Shown: piece after piece, positions 1 to 6,560 of the stretch
How positions within the stretch are numbered: the stretch's first letter is position 1
Layout of the letters: each line of letters starts with the position of its first letter
From: Actinomycetota bacterium
GTDB lineage: Bacteria; Actinomycetota; Actinomycetes; Actinomycetales; Cellulomonadaceae
DNA length: 14,137 nucleotides
Reading direction: 5' to 3'
Assembly: GCA_018898235.1 (NCBI GenBank)
Contig: JAHIJU010000176.1
Coordinates: 1-14,137, forward strand
Notes under the pieces: generated by a model
Seen by the model: only the letters and a program-made list of their open reading frames with translations
The model's database searches: none
What the model was told of the DNA's origin: nothing
Position numbers and translations under genes: made by a program

Positions 1-434
1 CCGGAGGTGAGCAGGAGCACCGCGAAGACCGCACCGTTGACCAGCCACAGCACGTCGAGGCTGACGTGGAACCACTGCTCGAGCGTGATGGTCGTCGGAC
101 GCCGTCCCGGGCGCGGCGGCGGGAGCCGCCGGGTCCAGTGCCCCGAGGGCCGGCGCGTGCGCCGGACGGCCAACCCGGACTTGATGATGAGCGCCATGAA
201 GAACAGGTTGAGGAAGTGCGTGATCGCGACCCACGCCGGGGTCCCGACCGGTGCACCGGCCGGGAGCGGCGCGACGCCCGGGTAGCGCGCCACCCAGTCG
301 GTGACGGCGGGCAGGTCCCGCACCCACCGGGCGATCACGACGACGACGACGAGCGCGACCAGTGCGCCACCGGCGAGCGGGACCAGCCGCGACCAACGAC
401 CGCTGCGGATCGCAGCCAGGCGTCCGGTGCTCAC
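1..434 (-). CDS. Cytochrome b/b6-domain membrane protein, N-terminal 144 residues (runs off left edge)
   Basis: The minus-strand frame from GTG 434 is open for 144 codons to the window edge. A first membrane helix lies at about residues 17-36. A second follows around ITHFLNLFFMALIIKSG, then a basic loop (RRPSGHWTR), then TLEQWFHVSLDVLWLVNG leading into a third helix. Histidines in the second and third helices (ITHF and WFH) are candidate haem ligands. The HFLNLFF, WTR and WFHVSLDVLW pattern matches what I recall of actinobacterial cytochrome b/b6-domain proteins, which pass electrons between quinone and a partner oxidoreductase. The start overlaps the etfA stop by 4 bases (GTGA, 431-434), so translation is probably coupled to etfA. 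The family call is from memory. The C-terminal haem helices are outside the window, so the haem count cannot be judged. Confidence 0.72.
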   Translation of the reverse strand, partial: MSTGRLAAIRSGRWSRLVPLAGGALVALVVVVVIARWVRDLPAVTDWVARYPGVAPLPAGAPVGTPAWVAITHFLNLFFMALIIKSGLAVRRTRRPSGHWTRRLPPPRPGRRPTTITLEQWFHVSLDVLWLVNGAVFAVLLLTS

Positions 435-1405
435 GCGACCCCCGCCCGTCGGGCCGCGAGCTCGGCGACGAGCTGTGGGACGAGCGTGAAGACGTCGCCG
501 ACCACGCCGAGGTCGGCGATCTCGAAGATCGGCGCGTCCGGGTCCTTGTTCACGGCCACCACGGTGCCCGAGGTCGACATGCCGGCCTGGTGCTGGATCG
601 CCCCCGAGACCCCGAGCGCGACGTAGAGGTCGGGGGCGACCGTCACGCCGGTCTGGCCCACCTGGTGGGACTGGGCGACGTAGCCCGCGTCGACGGCCGC
701 CCGCGAGGCGCCGACGGCCGCACCCAGCGCATCGGCGAGCTGCTCGACCAACGCGAACGCATCCTTCGAGCCGAGGCCGCGACCGCCGGAGACGACCGTG
801 GACGCCGAGCGCAGGTCCGGCCGGCTCGACTGCGCGGGGGCGGGGGTGAACGAGTCGACGACCCCGTCCGGGCCCGGCGCGATCGCCAGGGTCCGCACGT
901 GCGGGGTCGCGGCGGTCAGGCGATCGGCGACCGCCCCGGGGCGCAGGCTGAGGACGGCAGGTCCGCCCCGCACGACCGCGGTGGTCGTCCAGGACCCCCC
1001 GAACACCGAGTGCGTGGCGACCGGGCCGTCCGCGGAGGGCTGCACGTCGACCGCGTCGACCAGCAGCGCACCGCCGAGGCGGACCGCGACCCGTCCGGCG
1101 ACGTCCCGTCCGTCCAACGTGTGCCCCGTGAGCACGACGGTGGCCTCCTCCTGCTGGGCGATGGTGACCAGCGCTGCGGCACCCGGCGTGGACAACAGGG
1201 CGTCGGCGCCCGGGAAGGTGGCCACCACGACGTCGTGCGCGCCGAACCGGCCGAGCTGCTCGACGATCGGGTTCGTGTCCTCCTCGGCGGCGACGACGAC
1301 GGCCAGTGGCGTGCCCAGCCGGGCCGCGACGGCGAGCAGCTCGGCGGCCACGGGGTGGACCTCGCCGTCGGGCAGGCGCTCGACGTACACCAGGATCGTC
1401 GACAT
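431..1405 (-). CDS. etfA: Electron transfer flavoprotein subunit alpha
   Basis: 324 residues, the usual length for EtfA. It is the FAD-carrying half of the soluble heterodimer that takes electrons from acyl-CoA dehydrogenases and related flavoenzymes and passes them to the quinone pool. The N-terminal half is the ETF domain with a VLTGHTLDGRDVAGRVA segment near residues 91-107. The C-terminal FAD domain is textbook: GGRGLGSKD (207-215), QVGQTG (248-253), GVSGAIQHQAGM (265-276) and VNKDPDAPIFEIADLG (285-300). The ATG is preceded by AGAGGA at normal spacing. It lies 30 bases after etfB, so the pair is one operon, and its stop overlaps the start of the cytochrome b-type gene. No key residue appears to be missing. 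Confidence 0.97.
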   Translation of the reverse strand: MSTILVYVERLPDGEVHPVAAELLAVAARLGTPLAVVVAAEEDTNPIVEQLGRFGAHDVVVATFPGADALLSTPGAAALVTIAQQEEATVVLTGHTLDGRDVAGRVAVRLGGALLVDAVDVQPSADGPVATHSVFGGSWTTTAVVRGGPAVLSLRPGAVADRLTAATPHVRTLAIAPGPDGVVDSFTPAPAQSSRPDLRSASTVVSGGRGLGSKDAFALVEQLADALGAAVGASRAAVDAGYVAQSHQVGQTGVTVAPDLYVALGVSGAIQHQAGMSTSGTVVAVNKDPDAPIFEIADLGVVGDVFTLVPQLVAELAARRAGVA

Positions 1406-1435
1406 GGTCGTCCTCTCAGGGGGCGTGGAACGAGA

Positions 1436-2203
1436 TCAGATCAGGTGGCGTTCGGCCAGGAAGTCGGCGATCCGTCGGGCGGCGGTGCCGTCATCGGTCA
1501 CCAGCTCGCCGGCCGCGCGCGGCGGCCGCGGCTCCGCCGTGAGCACCTGGGTGCCGGCGACGGCGGGTGGCAGGCCGAGATCGTCCGTCGACAGCTGTGC
1601 CAGCGGTTTGCGCTTGGCGGCCATGATGCCCCGGAGCCCGGCCACCCGTGCCTCCGGGAGCTGCTCGGTGATCGAGACGACGGCGGGCAGCGGCGCGTGC
1701 ACGTGGGGAGTGCCGGCCTCGCTGGTCCGGGTGCCGGACACCCGGGTGTCGTCGATCTCGATCGAGGTCAGGCCGGACAGCAGCGGGCGTCCGAGGTGTT
1801 CGGCGAGCATGGCCGGCAGGACCCCGCCGCGCCCGTCGGTCGACTCGTTCCCGGCCAGCACGAGGTCGGGCGCCTCGGCCACGAGCACCGCGGCGATCAC
1901 CTGGGCGGTGCGCACCAGATCGGCGCCGACCAGCGTGTCGTCCAGGACGTGCACGGCCCGGTCGGCGCCCATGGCGAGCATCCTGCGCAGCACGTCGCGG
2001 GCACCGGCCGGGCCCATCGTCACGACGACGACCTCTGTCTGGCCCGCCCTGTCCCGGTGCGCGAGGGCCGCCTCGAGGGCGCGTTCACCGATCTCGTCGA
2101 CCACCTGCTCGCCACCGGCGCGGTCGGCCCGGCCGCTCGACGGGTCGAGGCGGCGCGGGTCCCAGGTGTCGGGCACCTGCTTGACCAGGACAGCGATCTT
2201 CAT
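1436..2203 (-). CDS. etfB: Electron transfer flavoprotein subunit beta
   Basis: 255 residues, the normal EtfB length. It is the AMP-binding partner of EtfA and carries the loop that docks on client dehydrogenases. It begins MKIAVLVKQVPDTWDP, the family's start. It has GNESTDGRGG in the nucleotide-binding region (about residues 118-127) and near the C-terminus EARVAGLRGIMAAKRKP, the signature with the conserved leucine used to anchor partner enzymes. A strong GAGGAGG ribosome site lies just upstream of the ATG. It is the first gene of the leftward etfB-etfA-cytochrome b unit. Its promoter region holds two inverted repeats, described separately, suggesting dedicated regulation. Confidence 0.97.
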   Translation of the reverse strand: MKIAVLVKQVPDTWDPRRLDPSSGRADRAGGEQVVDEIGERALEAALAHRDRAGQTEVVVVTMGPAGARDVLRRMLAMGADRAVHVLDDTLVGADLVRTAQVIAAVLVAEAPDLVLAGNESTDGRGGVLPAMLAEHLGRPLLSGLTSIEIDDTRVSGTRTSEAGTPHVHAPLPAVVSITEQLPEARVAGLRGIMAAKRKPLAQLSTDDLGLPPAVAGTQVLTAEPRPPRAAGELVTDDGTAARRIADFLAERHLI

Positions 2204-2299
2204 CGACCCCTCCTCGGCGAGCGGGGGAGCGCCCGGGCATGGGCGGCCCCGTCGGTGGCCGATCGCGTCCGGGGCCGCGTCGACTGCCGACGAGCCGAA

Positions 2300-2315
2300 A
2301 GTGTACTCATGAGTA
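2300..2315 (-). promoter_or_regulatory. Candidate etfBA promoter -10 box overlapped by a perfect 12-bp palindrome
   Basis: Positions 2304-2315 read TACTCATGAGTA, its own reverse complement. On the minus strand TACACT (2300-2305), a good -10 hexamer, overlaps its edge by two bases. Transcription would start near 2293, giving a leader of about 90 bases before etfB. No convincing -35 box is seen. A palindrome on the -10 box is the expected position for a repressor, and short TTAC/GTAA-flanked palindromes are typical TetR-family operators. The regulator is not in this window. The palindrome is directly seen; the operator role is inferred. Confidence 0.5.
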
Positions 2316-2349
2316 ACTTACGCGCAGAAGGGTTTCGCGGCACCAGTTT

Positions 2350-2363
2350 GGGACCAAGGTCCC
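2350..2363. promoter_or_regulatory. DosR/DevR-like inverted repeat upstream of etfBA
   Basis: GGGACC-AA-GGTCCC is a perfect inverted repeat, preceded by TTT and followed by C. It resembles the DosR/DevR box (GGGACT-WW-AGTCCC flanked by T- and A-rich ends), with one symmetric change in each half. Its centre is about 63 bases upstream of the predicted etfB transcription start, a position where DosR-type activators work. It also lies 9 bases past the pepA stop codon, so it could instead be a small pepA terminator, although the 2-base centre and missing U-tract make that weak. The 13-base core recurs at 10905-10917. Confidence 0.42.
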
Positions 2364-2372
2364 CGGTGGGGG

Positions 2373-3839
2373 TCAGGAGCGTGCCGCATGGCCTTCGAGG
2401 ACGGCGAGCATGGTCCGCACACCGGTCCCGGTCCCACCCACCGGGGTGTAGCCGTACGCCGGGCGTGCGTTGAAGGCCGGACCCGCGACGTCCAGGTGAG
2501 CCCACGGCGTGTCGCCGACGAACTCGGCCAGGAACAGGCCGGCCAGCAGCATGCCGCCCCACCGCTCGCCGACGTTCGCCAGATCGGCGACCTTCGACTT
2601 CAGCCCCGCCTTGAGGTCCTCGGGGAGCGGCATCGGCCAGAACTGCTCACCGGTTGCACCGGCGGCCGCGACCACCTGGTCGCGCACCTCGTCCGTGCCC
2701 ATCACGGCCGAGACCCGTCGACCGAGCGCGACCATCTGCGCCCCCGTCAGCGTGGCGATGTCGAGCACCAGGTCCGGCTTCTCCTCCACGGCGCTGACCA
2801 GGCCGTCGGCCAGCACCAGTCGTCCCTCGGCATCCGTGTTCAGCACCTCGACGGTCGTGCCGCCGCGGATGGTGAGCACGTCCGACGGGCGCTGGGCGGT
2901 GCCGGACGGCATGTTCTCGGCCAGGCACAGCCAGCCTGTGACCGACACCTTCAGACCCAGCCGGGCCGCGGCGACCACCGTGGACAGCACAGCGGCCGCA
3001 CCGGCCATGTCCGACTTCATCTCGTCCATGTCCGCCGGCGGCTTGAGCGAGATGCCGCCCGAGTCGAACGTGATGCCCTTGCCGACCAGGGCCACCGAGC
3101 GCTTGGTCCGTCCGGCGGAGTAGGCCACCTTGACCAGTCGCGGCGGCCGCGACGAACCCTGACCGACACCGAGCAGGCCGCCATAGCCACCAGCCGCGAG
3201 CGCCTTCTCGTCGAGCACGGTGATCTTGACCCCGCGCAGCCCCTTGACGGCCGTCCTGGCCGCCTCGGCGAACGCCTCCGGGTACAGGTCGTTCGGCGCG
3301 GTGTTCACCAGGTCGCGGGTCGCGTGCACCGCCTGCGACACCACCTGCGCCCGGGTGAGCTCGGCCTGCGCGTGCGTGCCGGACAGACCGGTGACCACCT
3401 GGACCGCGCCGAGCGGTGCGCGCGACGGGTCGGCACTGCGGTAGCGGTCGAACTCGTAGGCGCCCAGCAGTGCACCCTCGGCCACGGCGCGCAGGGTCGG
3501 CAGGTCCTCGACCGGCAGCACCACGGCCGCCGAGGAGAGCCCGGCCAGCTCGCGGGTCGCGGCGCCCACCGCCCGACGCAGCGATTCGCCGTCCACCTGC
3601 TGCTCGGGTCCCGCGCCGGCCAGGACGAGCACGCGGGCGGTCGCGCCCGGGGCCGGGGCCTTGCGGACCTCGTCGAGGGCGCCGGTGACACCCAGCGCGG
3701 CGGCATCGGCCAGCAGCTCGGCGACGAAGGGGGGCACGCGGCCGCCGAGCGGCACCGGGGTGCCGTCGCGCTGCGCGACGATCACGACGAGGGCGTCGAC
3801 GGACAGGGCAGAGGGGTCGGACGAGGTCAGTGAGATCAC
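2373..3839 (-). CDS. pepA: Leucyl aminopeptidase, M17 family
   Basis: 488 residues from GTG 3839, the normal M17 length. It is a cytosolic two-metal hexameric enzyme that removes N-terminal amino acids during peptide turnover. The N-terminal macro-like domain covers roughly residues 1-165 and the catalytic domain the rest. Metal ligands are visible as K254 and D259 (VGKGITFDSGG), D277 (MKSDMAG), and D336 and E338 in the NTDAEGRL signature. The catalytic pair is K266 and R340. The frame stays open further upstream, but that part is low-complexity Arg/His/Asp sequence with no family similarity. GTG 3839 gives the natural start VISLTSSDP and sits exactly where a leaderless transcript would begin (TACGAT at 3846-3851). 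There is no ribosome site, which fits. Confidence 0.95.
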   Translation of the reverse strand: MISLTSSDPSALSVDALVVIVAQRDGTPVPLGGRVPPFVAELLADAAALGVTGALDEVRKAPAPGATARVLVLAGAGPEQQVDGESLRRAVGAATRELAGLSSAAVVLPVEDLPTLRAVAEGALLGAYEFDRYRSADPSRAPLGAVQVVTGLSGTHAQAELTRAQVVSQAVHATRDLVNTAPNDLYPEAFAEAARTAVKGLRGVKITVLDEKALAAGGYGGLLGVGQGSSRPPRLVKVAYSAGRTKRSVALVGKGITFDSGGISLKPPADMDEMKSDMAGAAAVLSTVVAAARLGLKVSVTGWLCLAENMPSGTAQRPSDVLTIRGGTTVEVLNTDAEGRLVLADGLVSAVEEKPDLVLDIATLTGAQMVALGRRVSAVMGTDEVRDQVVAAAGATGEQFWPMPLPEDLKAGLKSKVADLANVGERWGGMLLAGLFLAEFVGDTPWAHLDVAGPAFNARPAYGYTPVGGTGTGVRTMLAVLEGHAARS

Positions 3840-3845
3840 GCCACG

Positions 3846-3851
3846 ATCGTA
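3846..3851 (-). promoter_or_regulatory. -10 box for leaderless pepA transcript
   Basis: The minus strand reads TACGAT, ending 6 bases before GTG 3839. That puts the first transcribed base at the start codon. No clear -35 is visible. Leaderless starts of this kind are common in actinomycetes. Confidence 0.55.
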
Positions 3852-3854
3852 GTT

Positions 3855-3866
3855 GCGGACGTCCGC
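3855..3866. promoter_or_regulatory. Palindrome exactly midway between divergent pepA and membrane-protein starts
   Basis: GCGGACGTCCGC is a perfect 12-bp palindrome. Its centre (3860.5) is 21.5 bases from both GTG starts (3839 leftward, 3882 rightward) and 9.5 bases from the near edge of each -10 box. It therefore lies in the spacer of both promoters. It may be a shared operator or simply a GC-rich symmetric spacer. Confidence 0.4.
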
Positions 3867-3869
3867 CGC

Positions 3870-3875
3870 TAGCGT
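3870..3875 (+). promoter_or_regulatory. -10 box for leaderless membrane-protein/pyrD unit
   Basis: TAGCGT ends 6 bases before GTG 3882, so transcription should begin at that start codon. It mirrors the pepA -10 box across the palindrome at 3855-3866. No strong -35 is visible. Confidence 0.5.
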
Positions 3876-3881
3876 GTGCCC

Positions 3882-4238
3882 GTGATCGGCGCGCTCGTGG
3901 CACTCGTGGTCGTCGCGAGCCTTGCGCTCGCGACGTGGGCGGTCGTGTTCGTCGTGAGGGACCGGGCCGTCGTGCTGCGCCAGCTGTGGGCCGCCGCAGT
4001 GGTCGAAGCGCTGCTGTTGGTCCAGGGGGTCGTCCAGGCCGTGGTCCTCGTGCGCACCGGGCACGCGGTGAGCGTTCCGCTGTTCTTCGGCTACGTCGCC
4101 GCGGGCCTCGTGCTGCTGCCGCTGGCCGCTGCATGGGCGTTCGCCGAGCGCACCCGCTGGAGCTCGGTCGTGCTGGCGGCCGCGGCCCTCGTGGTCGCCT
4201 TCCTCCAGCTCCGCCTGGTCCAGGTGTGGGCCGGATGA
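3882..4238 (+). CDS. Small integral membrane protein, four predicted helices
   Basis: 118 residues, almost wholly hydrophobic. Four membrane segments are at about residues 1-24, 33-54, 64-84 and 91-112, separated by short charged loops (RD, RTGH, ERTR). No catalytic motif is visible and I cannot name a family. GTG 3882 was chosen over GTG 3876 because TAGCGT ends 6 bases upstream, the spacing of a leaderless start, and no ribosome site exists for either. The stop overlaps the next gene's start (ATGA, 4235-4238), so the two are very likely made together and may form one membrane complex. The pair stands upstream of pyrD on the same strand. Confidence 0.72.
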   Translation: MIGALVALVVVASLALATWAVVFVVRDRAVVLRQLWAAAVVEALLLVQGVVQAVVLVRTGHAVSVPLFFGYVAAGLVLLPLAAAWAFAERTRWSSVVLAAAALVVAFLQLRLVQVWAG

Positions 4239-4627
4239 GGCCGACATCCGGCGGCTTCGGTCGCCTCCTCGTGCTGGTGTACGGAGTCCTGGCGCTCGCG
4301 GCCACGGCCCGCGGCGCGGTCCAGGTCGCGACCGCGTTCCACGAGGCCCCGCTGGCGTACGCCCTGTCCCTGGTCTCGGGCCTGGTCTACGGAGCCGCGA
4401 CCTGGGCGTTGGCCACGGATCGACGGCGGACCGCCTGGTGGTGCGTCGGGGTCGAGCTGGTCGGTGTCCTCGTCATCGGCGCGGTGAGCCGGGTGCTGCC
4501 CGGTGACTTCCCGGACCAGACCGTCTGGTCCGGCTTCGGGTCCGGATACGGCTACGTCCCGCTTGTGCTGCCGTTCGTGGGCCTCGGCTGGCTGTGGCGG
4601 ACCGGGCGGAGCGGCCCGGACCAGTAG
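4235..4627 (+). CDS. Small integral membrane protein, partner of the preceding gene
   Basis: 130 residues starting MRPTSGGFGRLLVLVYG. Membrane segments lie at about residues 10-26, 40-60, 68-86 and 105-125. The last is preceded by FPDQTVWSGFGSGYG and contains YVPLVLPFVGLGWLW. The aromatic and glycine-rich loop with a following PLVLP helix recalls an uncharacterised integral membrane family common in actinomycetes, but I know no function for it. It overlaps the preceding gene by 4 bases and ends 10 bases before pyrD. Its TAG stop forms the first half of the probable pyrD -10 box. Confidence 0.75.
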   Translation: MRPTSGGFGRLLVLVYGVLALAATARGAVQVATAFHEAPLAYALSLVSGLVYGAATWALATDRRRTAWWCVGVELVGVLVIGAVSRVLPGDFPDQTVWSGFGSGYGYVPLVLPFVGLGWLWRTGRSGPDQ

Positions 4628-4630
4628 GTT
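4625..4630 (+). promoter_or_regulatory. -10 box of pyrD built on the upstream stop codon
   Basis: TAGGTT, whose TAG is the stop codon of the preceding membrane protein, ends 7 bases before the pyrD GTG at 4638. A transcript starting there would be leaderless. The GGGAGG between them is too close to the GTG (one base) to work as a normal ribosome site. Confidence 0.5.
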
Positions 4631-4637
4631 GGGAGGC

Positions 4638-5702
4638 GTGTACCGGCTGCTGTTCGACCTCGTCTTCCGCCGGCTCGACCCCGAACAGGCGCACCACATC
4701 GCCTTCGCGCTGATCCGCACTGTCGCCCGGGTGCCGGGTCTGCGCCAGCTCGTCGCGGCCGTGTTCGCCGTCCCGGTCTCGGGCCAGGTGCAGGTCTGGG
4801 GGCGGACCGTGCCGGCCGCCCTGGGGGTCGCCGCAGGGTTCGACAAGGACGCGCGCGGCGTGCGCGGCCTGCTCATGCTCGGCTTCGGGTACGTCGAGGT
4901 CGGCACCGTCACGGCCCACCCCCAGCCCGGCAACCCCCGGCCGCGGCTGTGGCGCGTGATCGACCAGCGCGGGCTGCGCAACCGGATGGGCTTCAACAAC
5001 CAGGGCTCGGCGGCGGTGGCCGCGCGGCTGGCTCGGCTGCGTGCGACGCCCGAGGGACGTGCGGCCTTCGTCGGCGTCAACATCGGCAAGACCAAGACCA
5101 CCCCTCTGGAGGCGGCCGCGGCCGACTACGCGACCAGCGCCGGGCGGCTCGCACCGTATGCCGACTACCTGGTGGTCAACGTCTCGTCACCGAACACGCC
5201 CGGGCTGCGCGACCTGCAGGCGGTCGACGTGCTGCGCCCGGTGCTCCAGGCGGTGCGCACGGCCGCGGACGAGTCGACGGCTGCGGCCGGTACGCCGCCG
5301 GTGCCCCTGCTCGTCAAGATCGCCCCCGATCTTGCGGACGCCCAGATCGACGAGGTGGCCGACCTGGTCGGCGAGCTGGGTCTGGACGGTGTCGTGGCGG
5401 TCAACACCACGATCGCGCACGACCTCGGCGAGGGCGGCCTGTCCGGGCCGCCGCTGCTGGCCCGCGGTCTGGACGTGGTGGCCCGGCTGCGTTCCCGGCT
5501 CGGCCCGGAGGCGGTGCTGATCGGCGTGGGCGGCATCACCGACCCGGCGGATGCGCTCGAGTACCTGGCCGTCGGTGCGACCCTGGTGCAGGGGTACACC
5601 GGGTTCATCTACGTCGGTCCCGGCTATGCACGGCGGATCGGCCGGCAGCTGGCCACCGATGCCGACCGGCGGCGACGTCAGGGCGAGGAGGCGGCGGCAT
5701 GA
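4638..5702 (+). CDS. pyrD: Dihydroorotate dehydrogenase (quinone), class 2
   Basis: 354 residues. It oxidises dihydroorotate to orotate in pyrimidine synthesis and passes the electrons to membrane quinone through FMN. The N-terminal YRLLFDLVFRRLDPEQAHH is the membrane-associating helix that defines class 2. FMN and substrate motifs follow: AAGFDKDA (K70), GTVT, NRMGFNNQG (116-123), NVSSPNTPGLRDLQ with N181, catalytic S184 and N186, LLVKIAP (K227), VVAVNTTI, GGLSGPPL, IGVGGI, and VQGYTGFIYVGPG. Earlier in-frame starts were rejected because they lie inside the upstream gene and add no family sequence. It sits apart from other pyrimidine genes and is coupled to a 70-residue downstream protein. 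Confidence 0.97.
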   Translation: MYRLLFDLVFRRLDPEQAHHIAFALIRTVARVPGLRQLVAAVFAVPVSGQVQVWGRTVPAALGVAAGFDKDARGVRGLLMLGFGYVEVGTVTAHPQPGNPRPRLWRVIDQRGLRNRMGFNNQGSAAVAARLARLRATPEGRAAFVGVNIGKTKTTPLEAAAADYATSAGRLAPYADYLVVNVSSPNTPGLRDLQAVDVLRPVLQAVRTAADESTAAAGTPPVPLLVKIAPDLADAQIDEVADLVGELGLDGVVAVNTTIAHDLGEGGLSGPPLLARGLDVVARLRSRLGPEAVLIGVGGITDPADALEYLAVGATLVQGYTGFIYVGPGYARRIGRQLATDADRRRRQGEEAAA

Positions 5703-5911
5703 GCGTGCGGCCCCAGTGGCAGTGGTCGCTTCTCGGCGTCGACGGGGAACGGGTCGACCGGCCGGTCGGACCGGTCTTCACGAGTCGGTTCGACGCCGAG
5801 CAGTGGGTCGGTGCGCACTGGCGCACCCTCGCCTCGCAGGATGTCGCGAGCGCCCAGCTGATGAACGAGGGGCAGCCGGTGGGTGCCGTCCTCGACCTGA
5901 CGGTGGAGTGA
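5699..5911 (+). CDS. Conserved small protein coupled to pyrD, unknown function
   Basis: 70 residues, soluble, no membrane segment. It begins MSVRPQWQWSLLGVDGERV and ends in a short beta-rich stretch (PVGAVLDLTVE). FTSRFDAEQWVGAHWRTLA (about residues 27-45) looks like an alpha helix with several aromatic residues, giving a likely beta-alpha-beta shape. The ATG overlaps the pyrD stop (ATGA, 5699-5702), so it is translated by coupling and may act with PyrD. The codon pattern matches its neighbours. I do not recognise a named family. Confidence 0.72.
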   Translation: MSVRPQWQWSLLGVDGERVDRPVGPVFTSRFDAEQWVGAHWRTLASQDVASAQLMNEGQPVGAVLDLTVE

Positions 5912-5932
5912 GCTCCCGCGCGGTGTCGCCGG

Positions 5933-5950
5933 ACCCGGCCTAGACCGGGT
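5933..5950. terminator. Possible two-way hairpin between convergent genes
   Basis: ACCCGG, a 6-base loop, then CCGGGT forms a perfect 6-bp stem between the 70-residue gene (rightward) and the DUF3043 gene (leftward, whose stop codon lies in the loop). No U-tract on either side. Its place between convergent ends supports a terminator role, but the stem is short. Confidence 0.35.
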
Positions 5951-6554
5951 ACTGCCCGCGCTTGACCCGCGGCTTGGGCATCCGGAGCCGACGCAGCTGG
6001 AAGATGCGCGCCGTGGCGTACATCGCCAGACCGCGGGCGCCCGCAGCGTCGGACCCGAACTTGGCGGCCAGGACGCGCTTGAGTCGACGCCACAGGAGCC
6101 AGCCGTCGGCGATCGCCGCGAACATGTAGGCGTACGCGAGCCCGTAGAAGGTGAACGCGACCACGGAGCCGGTGGCGCCGAACTTGGACACCAGCGGCCC
6201 GGTGAGGACCATGCCGGTGAGCAGCAGCGCGAACATCACCGGCAGGAAGTAGTCGCCGAGGTTGCGCCGGGCGTCGACGTAGTCCCGGATGAACGTGCGC
6301 ACCGGGCCGCGGTGCTGCACGGGCATGTTCTTGACGTCGCCGGCCTGCATCGCCTGGTACTCACGGTCGCGCTGGGCGCGGGCGGCGGAGCGGGCGTCCT
6401 TGCCCGCGGCCTTGCGGTCGCTCGGCACGAGCGGTCGCTTGTTGGCGGCCTCGGCCTCCTTGCGGGTCGGCGTCGGGCGGCCCTTGCCCGAGCTCGAGGC
6501 CTCGTCCGGGTCGACGACCGGCGGCACCTGGGGGGTCTTCTCACGTCCGAACAC
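5940..6554 (-). CDS. DUF3043-type membrane protein
   Basis: 204 residues. The first 100 are soluble and highly charged (KGRPTPTRKEAEAANKRP, then DARSAARAQRDREYQAM) and are followed by GPVRTFIRDYVDARRNLGDYFLP. Two membrane helices follow at about residues 102-120 and 129-150. The tail is basic (RRLKRVL, QLRRLRMPKPRVKRGQ). The conserved RDYVDARRNLGDYF and basic C-terminus match the actinobacterial DUF3043 family as I remember it; function is unknown. GTG 6554 is preceded by TACCCT at leaderless spacing and no ribosome site. It diverges from the M20 peptidase gene. Confidence 0.85.
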   Translation of the reverse strand: MFGREKTPQVPPVVDPDEASSSGKGRPTPTRKEAEAANKRPLVPSDRKAAGKDARSAARAQRDREYQAMQAGDVKNMPVQHRGPVRTFIRDYVDARRNLGDYFLPVMFALLLTGMVLTGPLVSKFGATGSVVAFTFYGLAYAYMFAAIADGWLLWRRLKRVLAAKFGSDAAGARGLAMYATARIFQLRRLRMPKPRVKRGQYPV

Positions 6555-6560
6555 CTGGCA

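Noticed and set aside
362..2473. 703-codon open frame on the plus strand over etfA/etfB
   Set aside because: It is the GC-rich shadow of etfA and etfB: rich in Arg, Gly and Asp, with no domain, and it runs over two clear genes and their intergenic gap.
2388..3833. Long plus-strand open frame over pepA
   Set aside because: The composition is Arg/His/Gly/Gln-rich shadow sequence antisense to the well-supported pepA frame.
3840..4247. N-terminal extension of pepA
   Set aside because: The extra 136 residues are low-complexity and antisense to a membrane gene. GTG 3839 matches the family start and a leaderless promoter.
4631..4636. GGGAGG as the pyrD ribosome site
   Set aside because: Only one base separates it from GTG 4638, too close for normal initiation. 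The leaderless reading fits better.
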